The notes beneath the pieces are model-generated. The model was not told the DNA's origin and did no database searches. It worked only from the letters and a program-made list of their open reading frames with translations. Position numbers and translations under genes: made by a program. 64,000 nucleotides of DNA, from positions 682,001-746,000 of the forward strand of contig NZ_VMSF01000001.1 of assembly GCF_009765225.1 (NCBI RefSeq). Reading direction: 5' to 3'. This DNA comes from Leifsonia sp. AG29 (GTDB lineage Bacteria > Actinomycetota > Actinomycetes > Actinomycetales > Microbacteriaceae). Shown piece after piece: positions 37,574 to 46,515 of the stretch (position 1 is the first letter of the stretch; each line of letters opens with the position of its first letter).

Positions 37574-38335
37574 TCAGGGCTTGCCGCGCATGATCGCCTG
37601 CTTGACCTCCGCGATGGCCTGCGTGACCTGGATGCCGCGAGGGCACGCGTCGGTGCAGTTGAAGGTCGTGCGGCAGCGCCACACGCCCTCCTTGTCGTTC
37701 AGGATGTCGAGACGGACCTGCGCGTTGTCGTCGCGCGAGTCGAAGATGAACCGGTGCGCGTTGACGATGGCGGCCGGGCCGAAGTACTGGCCATCGGTCC
37801 AGAACACGGGGCACGACGAGGTGCACGCGGCGCACAGGATGCACTTCGTGGTGTCGTCGAACCGGGCACGGTCGGCGACGGACTGGATGCGCTCCTTGCC
37901 CTTCTCGGGGGTGGAGTTCGCGACGAGGAACGGCTGCACCTCGCGGTAGCTCGCGAAGAACGGCTCCATGTCGACGATGAGGTCCTTCTCGAGCGGCAGG
38001 CCCTTGATCGCCTCGACGTAGATCGGCTTCGAGATGTCGAGGTCCTTGATCAGCGTCTTGCAGGCGAGCCGGTTGCGGCCGTTGATGCGCATTGCGTCCG
38101 AGCCGCAGATGCCGTGGGCGCACGAGCGGCGGAACGTCAGCGAGCCGTCCTGCTCCCACTTGATCTTGTGGAGGGCGTCGAGGATGCGGTCCGTCGGGTA
38201 CAGCTCGACGTCGAAGTCCTGCCAGCGCGGCTCGGTGTCGACGTCCGGGTCGAAGCGGCGGATGATCAGGGTGACGGTGAAGGACTCGATCGGGGCCTCG
38301 GGGGCCGGGGGAGTCTCGAGCACGGCGGTCGACAT
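37574..38335 (-). CDS. sdhB: Succinate dehydrogenase iron-sulfur subunit
   Basis: The 253-residue subunit carries electrons from SdhA to quinone. Its N-terminal ferredoxin domain binds [2Fe-2S] (RRSCAHGICGSDAM, NRLAC). The C-terminal domain holds the 4Fe-4S motif CILCAACTSSCP and the 3Fe-4S motif FNCTDACPRGI, with CRTTFNC. Its ATG overlaps the sdhA stop by one base (TGATG). It is the last gene of the operon. Confidence 0.97.
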   Translation of the reverse strand: MSTAVLETPPAPEAPIESFTVTLIIRRFDPDVDTEPRWQDFDVELYPTDRILDALHKIKWEQDGSLTFRRSCAHGICGSDAMRINGRNRLACKTLIKDLDISKPIYVEAIKGLPLEKDLIVDMEPFFASYREVQPFLVANSTPEKGKERIQSVADRARFDDTTKCILCAACTSSCPVFWTDGQYFGPAAIVNAHRFIFDSRDDNAQVRLDILNDKEGVWRCRTTFNCTDACPRGIQVTQAIAEVKQAIMRGKP

Positions 38336-40161
38336 CAGTACTTCCTCTCCATCGGCTGGTAGCGGGTGATGACGACGGGCTTCCAGTCGAGCGTGATGTG
38401 GTCTGCCGCGTCGGCCGAGTGCGGGTCGCCCGTCAGGTAGGCCATCGTGTGCTTCATGTAGTTCTCGTCATCGCGCTTCGGGAAGTCGTCGCGCATGTGG
38501 CCGCCGCGCGACTCCTTGCGGTTCCGGGCGGAGTAGACGACGACCTCGGCGAGGTCGAGCAGGAAGCCGAGCTCCACGGCCTCGAGCAGGTCGGTGTTGT
38601 ACCGCTTGCCCTTGTCCTGCACGACGACGTTCTTGTAGCGCTCGCGCAGGCGGTGGATCGTGCCCGTCACCTTCTCGAGCGACTCGTCGGTCCGGAACAC
38701 CTGGGCGTTCCGGTCCATCTCGTCCTGCAGCTCCTTGCGGATCGCCGCGATGCGCTCGGTGCCGGTGGAGGCGCGGAGCCCCTCGATCATGTCGCGCACG
38801 TTCTTCGCGGGGTCGGCCGGCAGCGGCACGGCGGTCGCCGTCTTCACGTACTCGACCGCGTTGTTGCCCGCGCGCTTGCCGAACACGTTGATGTCGAGCA
38901 GGGAGTTGGTGCCGAGGCGGTTCGAGCCGTGCACCGAGACGCACGCGCACTCGCCGGCGGCGTACAGCCCCGGCACGACCGTGTCGTTGTCGCGGAGCAC
39001 CTGGGCCGACGTGTTGGTCGGGATGCCGCCCATCGCGTAGTGCGCGGTCGGCATGACGGGCACCGGCTCGACGACCGGGTCGACGCCCAGGTAGGTGCGG
39101 GCGAACTCGGTGATGTCGGGGAGCTTGGTCTCGAGGACCTCCGCCCCGAGGTGGGTGCAGTCGAGGAGGACGTAGTCCTTGTTGGGGCCGGCGCCGCGCC
39201 CCTCCGCGACCTCCTGGACCATGCAGCGCGCGACGATGTCGCGGGGGGCCAGGTCTTTGATGGTCGGTGCGTAGCGCTCCATGAACCGCTCGCCGGAGGC
39301 GTTGCGGAGGATGGCGCCCTCGCCGCGGGCGCCCTCGGTGAGGAGGATGCCGAGGCCGGCGAGGCCGGTCGGGTGGAACTGGAAGAACTCCATGTCCTCC
39401 AGCGGGAGGCCCTTGCGCCAGATGATGCCGACGCCGTCGCCCGTGAGGGTGTGGGCGTTGGAGGTGGTCTTGTAGATCTTGCCGAAGCCGCCGGTCGCGA
39501 AGATGATCGCCTTCGAGTGGAAGACGTGCAGCTCGCCCGTCGCCAGTTCGTACGCGACGACGCCGGCCGGCTGGGGCACCCCGTCGACGTCGTTCATGAT
39601 GACGTCGAGCACGTAGAACTCGTTGAAGAAGTTGATGCCGAGCTTGACGCAGTTCTGGAACAGCGTCTGCAGGATCATGTGCCCGGTGCGGTCGGCGGCG
39701 TAGCAGGCGCGGCGGACCGGCGCCTTGCCGTGATCGCGGGTGTGGCCGCCGAAGCGCCGCTGGTCGATCTTGCCCTCGGGGGTGCGGTTGAACGGCAGTC
39801 CCATGTTCTCGAGGTCGATGACCGCGTCGATGGCCTCCTTGGCGAGGATCTCGGCCGCGTCCTGGTCGACGAGGTAGTCGCCTCCCTTGACGGTGTCGAA
39901 CGTGTGCCACTCCCAGCTGTCCTCCTCGACGTTGGCGAGCGCGGCGGCCATGCCGCCCTGCGCCGCACCGGTGTGGGAACGGGTGGGGTAGAGCTTCGAG
40001 ATGACCGCGGTGCGCGCATGCGGTCCGGCCTCGATGGCCGCGCGCATGCCGGCGCCGCCGGCGCCGACGATGACGATGTCGAACTCGTGGTAGTGGACGC
40101 CGTCGATGACGGTCGAGTCGGTGGTTTCCGTTGTCACAGCTGTTTGGTTTCCGTCACTCAC
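38335..40161 (-). CDS. sdhA: Succinate dehydrogenase flavoprotein subunit
   Basis: The 608-residue subunit binds FAD covalently at the His of [11 protein letters not shown] and oxidises succinate. Also visible are the FAD motif [38 protein letters not shown], the active-site Arg region APRDIVAR, and [21 protein letters not shown] chose GTG 40161, which overlaps the sdhD stop as GTGA; GTG 40137 (VTTETTD) would give 600 residues and is an alternative. Confidence 0.96.
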   Translation of the reverse strand: MSDGNQTAVTTETTDSTVIDGVHYHEFDIVIVGAGGAGMRAAIEAGPHARTAVISKLYPTRSHTGAAQGGMAAALANVEEDSWEWHTFDTVKGGDYLVDQDAAEILAKEAIDAVIDLENMGLPFNRTPEGKIDQRRFGGHTRDHGKAPVRRACYAADRTGHMILQTLFQNCVKLGINFFNEFYVLDVIMNDVDGVPQPAGVVAYELATGELHVFHSKAIIFATGGFGKIYKTTSNAHTLTGDGVGIIWRKGLPLEDMEFFQFHPTGLAGLGILLTEGARGEGAILRNASGERFMERYAPTIKDLAPRDIVARCMVQEVAEGRGAGPNKDYVLLDCTHLGAEVLETKLPDITEFARTYLGVDPVVEPVPVMPTAHYAMGGIPTNTSAQVLRDNDTVVPGLYAAGECACVSVHGSNRLGTNSLLDINVFGKRAGNNAVEYVKTATAVPLPADPAKNVRDMIEGLRASTGTERIAAIRKELQDEMDRNAQVFRTDESLEKVTGTIHRLRERYKNVVVQDKGKRYNTDLLEAVELGFLLDLAEVVVYSARNRKESRGGHMRDDFPKRDDENYMKHTMAYLTGDPHSADAADHITLDWKPVVITRYQPMERKY

Positions 40162-40604
40162 TTGGCCGGGCAGAAGGAGGGCAGGTCGGCCGCGTGGGCT
40201 CCCGCCGGGCAGGGGTCGAAGGTGAAGATCACGAGCGTCCCGAGGACGACGAGCACCACGACGGCCGCCAGGATGGCCCACTTGAGGACGCGGTTGACGA
40301 GCACGCTGTGCGCGTAGTCGTTGACCAGGGTGCGCATGCCGTTGCCGCCGTGGATGAGCGCCAGCCAGAGCATGAGGAGGTCCCAGACCTGCCAGAACGG
40401 GGTGGCGTACTTGCCCGCGACGAACGCGAAGTCGATCTGCTTCACGCCCTGACCGAGCACCAGGTTGATCAGGAGGTGGCCGAAGATCAGGATCACCAGC
40501 ACGAGCCCGGAGGCGCGCATGTAGATCCAGCCCCACTTCTCCCAGTTCACGCCGCGCTTAGGAGCCGGCCGTGCCGGGGTGCGGGGGGCGTCGATGGTGG
40601 TCAC
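40158..40604 (-). CDS. sdhD: Succinate dehydrogenase membrane anchor subunit
   Basis: The 148-residue hydrophobic anchor has three predicted spans (about 28-50, 70-92, 107-132). The [20 protein letters not shown] segment holds a likely haem-ligand His. Together with SdhC it forms the quinone site. The GTG start lies 1 base after the sdhC stop on this strand. Confidence 0.93.
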   Translation of the reverse strand: MTTIDAPRTPARPAPKRGVNWEKWGWIYMRASGLVLVILIFGHLLINLVLGQGVKQIDFAFVAGKYATPFWQVWDLLMLWLALIHGGNGMRTLVNDYAHSVLVNRVLKWAILAAVVVLVVLGTLVIFTFDPCPAGAHAADLPSFCPAK

Positions 40605-40605
40605 G

Positions 40606-41022
40606 TCAGTTCACCTCCGCGAAGATGTGCACGAGCTGCACCGGGACGAAACCGGCCATGAGGATGACCCACAGCGCGATGACGATCCAGAACATGGCCT
40701 TCTGGTACTTGACGCCCTTGCTCCAGAAGTCGATCGCGATGATCCGGAGGCCGTTGAGGGCGTGGAACACGATCGCGGCGACCAGGGCGATCTCACCGAG
40801 GCCCATGATCGGGTTCTTGTAGGTGCCGATCACCGCGTTGTACGCCTCGGGGCTGATGCGCACCAGCGAGGTGTCGAGGATGTGGACCAGCAGGAAGAAG
40901 AAGATGGCCACGCCGGTGATGCGGTGGAGGACCCACGACCACATCCCCTCACGGCCGCGGTACAGAGTGCCGCCCGGCCGGGTCTTCGTCGGCTGCAGGG
41001 TCCCTGCCGCTTGTTCTGACAC
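40606..41022 (-). CDS. sdhC: Succinate dehydrogenase cytochrome b556 subunit
   Basis: The 138-residue first gene of the operon has three spans and the family signatures RGREGMWSWVLHRITGVAIFFFLLVHIL and FHALNGLRIIAIDF, with His residues that ligate haem b. The GTG follows GGGAGGG by 6 bases. The divergent gap upstream contains a 22-base palindrome. Confidence 0.94.
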   Translation of the reverse strand: MSEQAAGTLQPTKTRPGGTLYRGREGMWSWVLHRITGVAIFFFLLVHILDTSLVRISPEAYNAVIGTYKNPIMGLGEIALVAAIVFHALNGLRIIAIDFWSKGVKYQKAMFWIVIALWVILMAGFVPVQLVHIFAEVN

Positions 41023-41121
41023 GGACAACCCTCCCTGGTTGCTTGTCGCTCGTTCGGGGCGCGGATCGCGCGTGGTCAGTCTATGCCGCGGGGCGCCGGG
41101 ACGCCTCTTAGGCTCGCCTTG

Positions 41122-41143
41122 GTTATCTCGACATCGAGATAAC
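41122..41143. promoter_or_regulatory. Perfect 22-base palindrome upstream of the sdh operon
   Basis: GTTATCTCGA-CA-TCGAGATAAC has 10-base perfect arms around a 2-base centre. It lies 100 bases before sdhC and 43 bases before the small protein on the other strand, whose -10 box is at 41173-41178. Such length and symmetry mark a dimeric regulator site. Which protein binds is unknown. Confidence 0.68.
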
Positions 41144-41185
41144 TCGGGGTCGACCGCGGGCGCAGGCGGGCGTACCGTCCGGGCC

Positions 41186-41434
41186 ATGACACAGGACGAG
41201 CCGATCATGGACGGCGGGGGAGCGGCGGACCACGATGCACGCGTGGCGGGCATCGTCGAGCAGGTGAAGGCGGACCTGCGGCTGCGGCCCGCCGAGGACA
41301 GCGAGCGCACGCTGCGGGACCGCCTCGGCGACGCCGGCATCGTCCTCTCGGACGACGAGCTGACGCGGCTCAACCAGGAGATCCAGGGCGGCGACGGCCC
41401 CGCGGCCGCGCCTCCCGCCTGGGACGCCCGCTAG
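41186..41434 (+). CDS. Small acidic conserved-looking protein, unknown function
   Basis: The 82-residue protein is acidic and hydrophilic, with no signal or span. Its central part VAGIVEQVKADLRLRPAEDSERTLRDRLGDAGIVLSDDELTRL suggests two or three helices. I do not recognise a family. TACCGT (41173-41178) 7 bases before the ATG gives a leaderless start and supports expression. It is divergent from sdhCDAB across a shared palindrome, so it may be coregulated. It ends 9 bases from the convergent ManC-type gene. Confidence 0.65.
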   Translation: MTQDEPIMDGGGAADHDARVAGIVEQVKADLRLRPAEDSERTLRDRLGDAGIVLSDDELTRLNQEIQGGDGPAAAPPAWDAR

Positions 41435-41443
41435 GCCCCGGGT

Positions 41444-42571
41444 CTACAGCACGTCGGTCGAGCCGGTCAGCTTCAGCGCGTCGACCACCGACTTCACCCG
41501 CTGCGCGTTTTCGCTCGTGGTGACGAGGAGGGCGTCAGGCGTGTCGACCACGACGATGTCCTTGACTCCGATGAGGCTGATGACGCGCCCGGTCTGGGTC
41601 ACGACGATGCCGCTCGACGCGTCGGAGAGCACCCGGGCGTTCGCGCCGAGGATGGCGAGGTCGGACTTGCGCCCGCTCGAGTTGAGCTTGGCGAGCGACG
41701 CGAAGTCGCCGACGTCGTCCCAGTCGAAGTAGCCGGGCACGACCGCCAGGCGGCCGGCGGCCGCGGCCGGCTCGGCGACCGAGTAGTCGATGGCGATCCG
41801 CTCCAGGCGGGGCCAGATGCGGTCGACCGCGGGGCCGCGGCGGGCCGGGTCGTCCCACGCCTCCGCGAGCTCGGTCAGTCCCTCCAGCAGAGCCGGTTTG
41901 CTGCGGCCGATCTCCTCCAGGAGGAGATCGGCCCGCGTGATGAACATGCCCGCGTTCCAGAGGTAGTCGCCGCCTGCCAGGTAGCGCTCGGCGGTCGCGA
42001 GGTCGGGCTTCTCGACGAACGAGTCGACGAGCCGGGCCGAGGGCGCCCCCTCGATGCCGGCGTTCCCCTCCTTGTAGTGGATGTAGCCGAAGCCGATGGC
42101 GGGCTCGGTCGGCTGGATCCCGATGGTGGTGATGTAGCCGGCGTCGGCGGCGAGGATGGCCTCGCGGACCGCCTGGTGGAACCGCACCCGGTCCCGGATC
42201 ACGTGGTCTGCGGCGAAGGACCCCATGATGACGCCCGGTTCCCGCCGCTCCAGGATGGCGGCCGCCAGGCCGATCGCCGCCGTCGAGTCCCGCGGCTCGC
42301 TCTCGAGCACGACGTTCTCGTCGGTGAGGTCGGGGAGCTGGTCCTCGACGGCCGCGCGATGCGCCCGGCCGGTCACCACCATCACGCGCTGCGGGGACGA
42401 CAGCGGGACGAGCCGGTCCCAGGTGTCGCGGAGCAGCGTCTGGCCCGAGCCCGTGAGGTCGTGGAGGAACTTGGGCGCGTCGGCGCGCGACAGCGGCCAC
42501 AGCCGGGACCCGACGCCTCCCGCCGGGATCACGCTGTAGAACCGGTCGAACACGGAGGAGCTCGGCGTCAT
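41444..42571 (-). CDS. manC: Mannose-1-phosphate guanylyltransferase
   Basis: The 375-residue nucleotidyltransferase has the pyrophosphorylase motif IPAGGVGSRLWPLSRADAPKFL and the sugar-phosphate motif FVEKPD. It also has ESEPRDSTAAIGLAAAIL and YFDWDDVGDFASL. It makes GDP-mannose. TATCCT (42583-42578) lies 6 bases before the ATG, a leaderless start. The divergent GT4 glycosyltransferase likely uses its product for mannolipids or wall glycans. A C-terminal isomerase domain, present in some ManC proteins, is absent. Confidence 0.93.
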   Translation of the reverse strand: MTPSSSVFDRFYSVIPAGGVGSRLWPLSRADAPKFLHDLTGSGQTLLRDTWDRLVPLSSPQRVMVVTGRAHRAAVEDQLPDLTDENVVLESEPRDSTAAIGLAAAILERREPGVIMGSFAADHVIRDRVRFHQAVREAILAADAGYITTIGIQPTEPAIGFGYIHYKEGNAGIEGAPSARLVDSFVEKPDLATAERYLAGGDYLWNAGMFITRADLLLEEIGRSKPALLEGLTELAEAWDDPARRGPAVDRIWPRLERIAIDYSVAEPAAAAGRLAVVPGYFDWDDVGDFASLAKLNSSGRKSDLAILGANARVLSDASSGIVVTQTGRVISLIGVKDIVVVDTPDALLVTTSENAQRVKSVVDALKLTGSTDVL

Positions 42572-42673
42572 GCGGCCAGGATACGGTGTCCCGCTGCGAA
42601 CGGCCTCCCGCCGGGCAGCGGGCGGTCACCCTCCGTTCACGGCCGCGACACCGCCGCCTCCTAGCGTGGGGCC

Positions 42674-43849
42674 ATGCGGGTAGCGGTCGTCAGCGAGAGC
42701 TTCCTTCCGACGGTCAACGGGGTGACGACGAGCGTGCTCCGGGTGCTCGACCACCTCGCCGAGGCGGGGCACGAGGCCATCGTGATCTGCCCGGAGGCGG
42801 GTGCGCCCGCCGAGTACCGCGGGTTCCGCATCCATCAGGTGCCGTCGTTCGCCTACCGGCAGTTCCCGGTCGGGCTCCCGAGCCCGCAGGTGCAGCGGAT
42901 CCTCGCGCGGTTCGGGCCGGACGTGCTGCACGCCGCCTCCCCGTTCTTCCTGGGAGCCCAGGCGATCGCGGCGTCGAATCGCCTCGGCGTCCCGTCGGTC
43001 GCCATCTACCAGACGGATGTCGCGGGATTCGCGCGGCGCAACGGCCTCGGCATGACCGCCGGCGTCGCCTGGAAGTACGTCCGCTGGGTGCACGAGGGGG
43101 CCGACCTCACGCTCGCGCCGTCTGCGTCGAGCGAGTACGACCTCCGGCTCGCCGGCGTGAGTCGCATCGCGCGATGGGGGAGGGGCGTCGACCTCGTCCG
43201 CTACCACCCGAACAAGAGGCGCACGCCGGCGACCGCAGCGCTCCGCGAGCGGCTCTCGCCGGACGGGGAGGTGGTCGTCGGCTATGTCGGGCGCATCGCC
43301 CCGGAGAAGCAGGTCGAGCGGCTCCGCACGCTGCGGGGTCTCCCCGGCGTGGCACTCGCGATCGTGGGCGACGGTCCGGCACGCCCCGAGGTCGAGGCAG
43401 GGCTGCAGGGCATGCCCGTCACCTGGCTCGGGCGCCTCTCCGGCGACGACCTCGCGACGGCGTACGCCGCGTTCGACCTGTTCGTGCACACCGGCTCGGA
43501 GGAGACCTTCGGGCAGACGGTGCAGGAGGCGCACGCGGCCGGACTCCCCGTGGTCGCCCCGCGAGCGGGCGGCCCGATCGATCTCGTCGAGCACGGCGTG
43601 GACGGGCTGCTCTTCCCTCCCTCCGACGACCGGTCGCTGCGTGCCGCGGTCGCGATGCTCGCCCGCGACGCACCACTGCGCCTGCGCATGGGCGAGGCCG
43701 GGCGCCGTGCGGTCCTCGGCCGGAGCTGGGACGTGGTCTGCGCCGAGCTCATCGGGCACTACGAGCGCGTCATCCTGGACGCGTGCGTGGATCCGCGGGA
43801 GGGTGCGGAGGGCGCCAAGCGCACGGGCAGGGTGCGCGCGTACAGTTAG
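42674..43849 (+). CDS. GT4 glycosyltransferase, probably a GDP-mannose-dependent alpha-mannosyltransferase
   Basis: The 391-residue GT-B protein has the N-terminal acceptor loop ESFLPTVNGVTTSVLR and, in the C-terminal half, GYVGRIAPEKQVERL and the EX7E motif within HTGSEETFGQTVQEAHAAGLPVV. It resembles mycobacterial MgtA/PimB-type mannosyltransferases that modify diacylglycerol lipids, and the neighbour makes GDP-mannose. TAGCGT (42662-42667) is 6 bases before the ATG. The exact acceptor lipid is not readable. Confidence 0.9.
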   Translation: MRVAVVSESFLPTVNGVTTSVLRVLDHLAEAGHEAIVICPEAGAPAEYRGFRIHQVPSFAYRQFPVGLPSPQVQRILARFGPDVLHAASPFFLGAQAIAASNRLGVPSVAIYQTDVAGFARRNGLGMTAGVAWKYVRWVHEGADLTLAPSASSEYDLRLAGVSRIARWGRGVDLVRYHPNKRRTPATAALRERLSPDGEVVVGYVGRIAPEKQVERLRTLRGLPGVALAIVGDGPARPEVEAGLQGMPVTWLGRLSGDDLATAYAAFDLFVHTGSEETFGQTVQEAHAAGLPVVAPRAGGPIDLVEHGVDGLLFPPSDDRSLRAAVAMLARDAPLRLRMGEAGRRAVLGRSWDVVCAELIGHYERVILDACVDPREGAEGAKRTGRVRAYS

Positions 43850-43902
43850 GTGGCCCGGGTCACGGGCCGTCCGACTGTCCTGGAGATCCGTGGAGGTGAC
43901 CG

Positions 43903-45039
43903 ATGGCCAACCTGAATCGTCGCGGCATCCCGATGCCCTTCGTCTCGCGAGCCCGCCGGGTCGAGCCTCCCTCGCCGCGCCAGGCGCCCGCGAAGGCCGA
44001 TCGGCCCGCAGGACAGCGGAAGAGCATGGTCGACAGCGCGATCTACGCAGGGGGCGTGCGCGTCGCCTCCCCGACGACGCTCGCCGAGACCTACCGCGCG
44101 CTCGACGCGACCCCGGGCGGGATGGCGTGGATCGGCCTGTACCGGCCGAGCGAGCAGGAGCTCATGTCGCTCGCCGACGAGTTCTCGCTGCACCCGCTCT
44201 CGATCGAGGACGCGATCGTCGCGCATCAGCGCCCGAAGCTGGAGCGGTACGACACCGTGCTGTTCGTCGTGCTCAAGGCGGCCAACTACCTCGACGCCCC
44301 CGAGGAGGTCGACTTCGGCGAGCTGCACCTCTTCGTCGGCCCGAACTTCGTGATCACGGTGCGGCACAGCGAGTCGCCCGACCTCTCGACCGTCAGGCAG
44401 CGCATGGAGGCGGAGCCCGAGCTGCTGGCGCTCGGCCCGCAGGCCGTGCTGTACGCCATCATCGACGCCGTCGTCGACGCCTACGGGCCGGTCGTGGCCG
44501 GTCTCGCGAACGACATCGACGAGATCGAGACCCAGGTGTTCGGAGGCGACGCCCTCGTCTCCCGGCGCATCTACGAGCTCTCGCGCGAGGTGATCGACTT
44601 CCAGCGGGCGACCCATCCGCTGTCGTCGGTCATGGTCGCGCTCGAGCGCGGGTCGGCGAAGTACGGGGTCACCCAGGAGCTCGAGCGGCGCCTCCGGGAC
44701 GTCGCGGACCACCTCACGCAGGTGAACGAGCGCGTCGACGGGTTCCGCTATCTCCTGCGCGACATCCTGACCGTGAACTCGACCCTGGTGTCCGAGCGGC
44801 AGAACGAGGAGATGACGAGGCTCGCGCACTCGACCCACGACCAGGGCGAGCAGGTCAAGAAGATCTCGTCGTGGGCGGCCATCCTCTTCGCGCCCTCGCT
44901 GATCGCGGGCGTCTACGGGATGAACTTCGTCAACATGCCGGAGCTGCACTGGTCGTTCGGGTACCCGCTCGCGCTGATCGCCATGGTCGGTCTCAGCTCC
45001 CTCCTCTATGTCGTCTTCAAACGACGCGGCTGGATGTAG
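43903..45039 (+). CDS. corA: CorA-family magnesium/cobalt transporter
   Basis: The 378-residue protein has a long cytoplasmic alpha/beta and coiled-coil part and two C-terminal spans (about 320-340, 350-372). The YGMNF signature sits at the end of the first span; the following loop VNMPELHW is acidic, as expected at the pore mouth. It forms a pentameric Mg2+ channel. The start ATG follows GGAGGTG by 4 bases. Confidence 0.95.
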   Translation: MANLNRRGIPMPFVSRARRVEPPSPRQAPAKADRPAGQRKSMVDSAIYAGGVRVASPTTLAETYRALDATPGGMAWIGLYRPSEQELMSLADEFSLHPLSIEDAIVAHQRPKLERYDTVLFVVLKAANYLDAPEEVDFGELHLFVGPNFVITVRHSESPDLSTVRQRMEAEPELLALGPQAVLYAIIDAVVDAYGPVVAGLANDIDEIETQVFGGDALVSRRIYELSREVIDFQRATHPLSSVMVALERGSAKYGVTQELERRLRDVADHLTQVNERVDGFRYLLRDILTVNSTLVSERQNEEMTRLAHSTHDQGEQVKKISSWAAILFAPSLIAGVYGMNFVNMPELHWSFGYPLALIAMVGLSSLLYVVFKRRGWM

Positions 45040-45057
45040 CCCCACCCGGACGGGGGA

Positions 45058-45101
45058 CGCGCCGTCGGTGCCCGCTCAAATGAGCAGGTGCCGACGGCGC
45101 G
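45058..45101 (+). terminator. Long hairpin terminator after corA
   Basis: CGCGCCGTCGG (45058-45068) pairs with CCGACGGCGCG (45091-45101), and the loop contains a second small stem GCTCA-AA-TGAGC. It lies 18 bases after the corA stop and is followed by CGCGTTTG. It would stop corA transcription before the nucleoside operon. Confidence 0.8.
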
Positions 45102-45223
45102 CGCGTTTGTAACGCTTGCATGAAGAAGCCGGATTTGCGGACGGCGCCGTTCGTCACATTCGGTAACGTGAAAACGAACTGACCCCGTTCACCCGCGGCG
45201 GTCACGCATCTTGGAGGATCACC

Positions 45224-46306
45224 TTGAGAATCACAGCCCGTAAGGCCGGCCTGGCCGGCCTGGCGGCGATCGGCATCATGTCGCTGCTCGCCGCCTGCTC
45301 GGCTGCTCCGTCGGACACCTCGTCCACGGGAGCGGCGAAGAGCAACTTCCTGCCCTGCATGGTCTCCGACTCCGGCGGATTCGACGACCACTCGTTCAAC
45401 CAGCTCGGCTACGAGGGCCTCCAGCAGGCCGCCGCTTCGCTCAACGTGAAGTACAACAAGGCCGAGTCGAAGAGCGAGAACGACTTCGCCCCGAACATCC
45501 AGAGCATGGTCGACGCCAACTGCAACCTGGTCGTGACCGTCGGCTTCCTGCTCGCCGACGCCACGAAGAAGGCCGCGGCGGCGAACCCCGACATCGACTT
45601 CGCCATCATCGACGACAACTCGATCCAGGCCAAGAACGTCAAGCCGATCATCTTCGACACCGCACAGGCCGCCTTCCTCGCCGGCTACGCGGCGGCGAGC
45701 TACTCGAAGACCGGCATCGTCGGCACCTTCGGCGGCATGCAGATCCCGACCGTGACGATCTTCATGGACGGCTTCGCCGACGGCGTGAAGTACTACAACC
45801 AGCAGAAGGGCAAGTCCGTCAAGGTCGTCGGCTGGGACGTCGACAAGCAGAACGGCTCCTTCACGGGCGGCTTCGACGCCAACGAGACCGCGAAGAACAC
45901 GGCCCAGGGCATCATCGACCAGAACGCCGACGTCATCATGCCGGTCGGCGGTCCGATCTACCAGTCCGCGGCCCAGGCCATCAAGGACTCCGGCAAGCCG
46001 ATCGCGATGATCGGCGTCGACGCCGACGTCTACCAGTCCGACCCGAGCGTGAAGGACCTGCTCCTCACCTCGGTCATGAAGGGCATGAAGCCCGCCACCA
46101 ACGACGTCGTCACCCAGGCGGCGAAGGGCAAGTTCGACAGCACCCCGTACGTCGGAACGCTGAAGAACGACGGCGTGGGCATCGCCCCGTTCCACGACTA
46201 CCAGTCGAAGGTCGACTCGGGTCTGCAGGGCGAGCTCGACAAGATCAAGGCCGGCATCATCGACGGCTCGATCAAGGTCACGTCGCCCTCGTCGCCGAAG
46301 CAGTAA
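45224..46306 (+). CDS. BMP/PnrA-family nucleoside-binding lipoprotein
   Basis: The solute-binding protein of the nucleoside ABC importer is anchored outside the membrane. The start is a TTG 6 bases after TTGGAGG; the signal peptide ends in LLAACS, giving lipidated Cys25. The 360-residue protein has the BMP-family segments DSGGFDDHSFNQLGYEGL, VTVGFLLADAT, DTAQAAFLAGYAAA, and GWDVDKQNGSF. The ATPase and permease genes follow. Confidence 0.94.
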   Translation: MRITARKAGLAGLAAIGIMSLLAACSAAPSDTSSTGAAKSNFLPCMVSDSGGFDDHSFNQLGYEGLQQAAASLNVKYNKAESKSENDFAPNIQSMVDANCNLVVTVGFLLADATKKAAAANPDIDFAIIDDNSIQAKNVKPIIFDTAQAAFLAGYAAASYSKTGIVGTFGGMQIPTVTIFMDGFADGVKYYNQQKGKSVKVVGWDVDKQNGSFTGGFDANETAKNTAQGIIDQNADVIMPVGGPIYQSAAQAIKDSGKPIAMIGVDADVYQSDPSVKDLLLTSVMKGMKPATNDVVTQAAKGKFDSTPYVGTLKNDGVGIAPFHDYQSKVDSGLQGELDKIKAGIIDGSIKVTSPSSPKQ

Positions 46307-46324
46307 CCGGCGGCACAGCACTCG

Positions 46325-46356
46325 ACGGGGAGGCCAGCGCGCGCTGGCCTCCCCGT
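46325..46356 (+). terminator. Hairpin with T-run between the lipoprotein and ATPase genes
   Basis: ACGGGGAGGCCAGC-GCGC-GCTGGCCTCCCCGT is a perfect 14-base stem followed by TCGTTTT. It probably attenuates transcription, giving more binding protein than transporter, as in many ABC operons. Confidence 0.85.
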
Positions 46357-46515
46357 TCGTTTTCCCCGTGGCGGCCGGTGCTCGTTTGAGCACACAATGA
46401 CATATGTGCACACAGGTAGGGTGAGGATGCGCATCGTGGCCACCAGCCGTTTCGCGTGCCACAACCCTGTGTCTCTGTGCTCCCAGCGGGCGAGTAGAGA
46501 AGGAAATCCACCCGA

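Noticed and set aside
41108-41126. TTAGGCTCGCCTTGG-like sequence as a DtxR iron box upstream of sdhC.
   Set aside because: Only 12 of 19 positions fit the consensus, and the right half-site is poor.
46381-46422. TGTGCACA and TAGGGT before the nucleoside ATPase as operator and promoter.
   Set aside because: The -35 partner is missing at a usable distance, and the octamer is short and self-complementary by chance.
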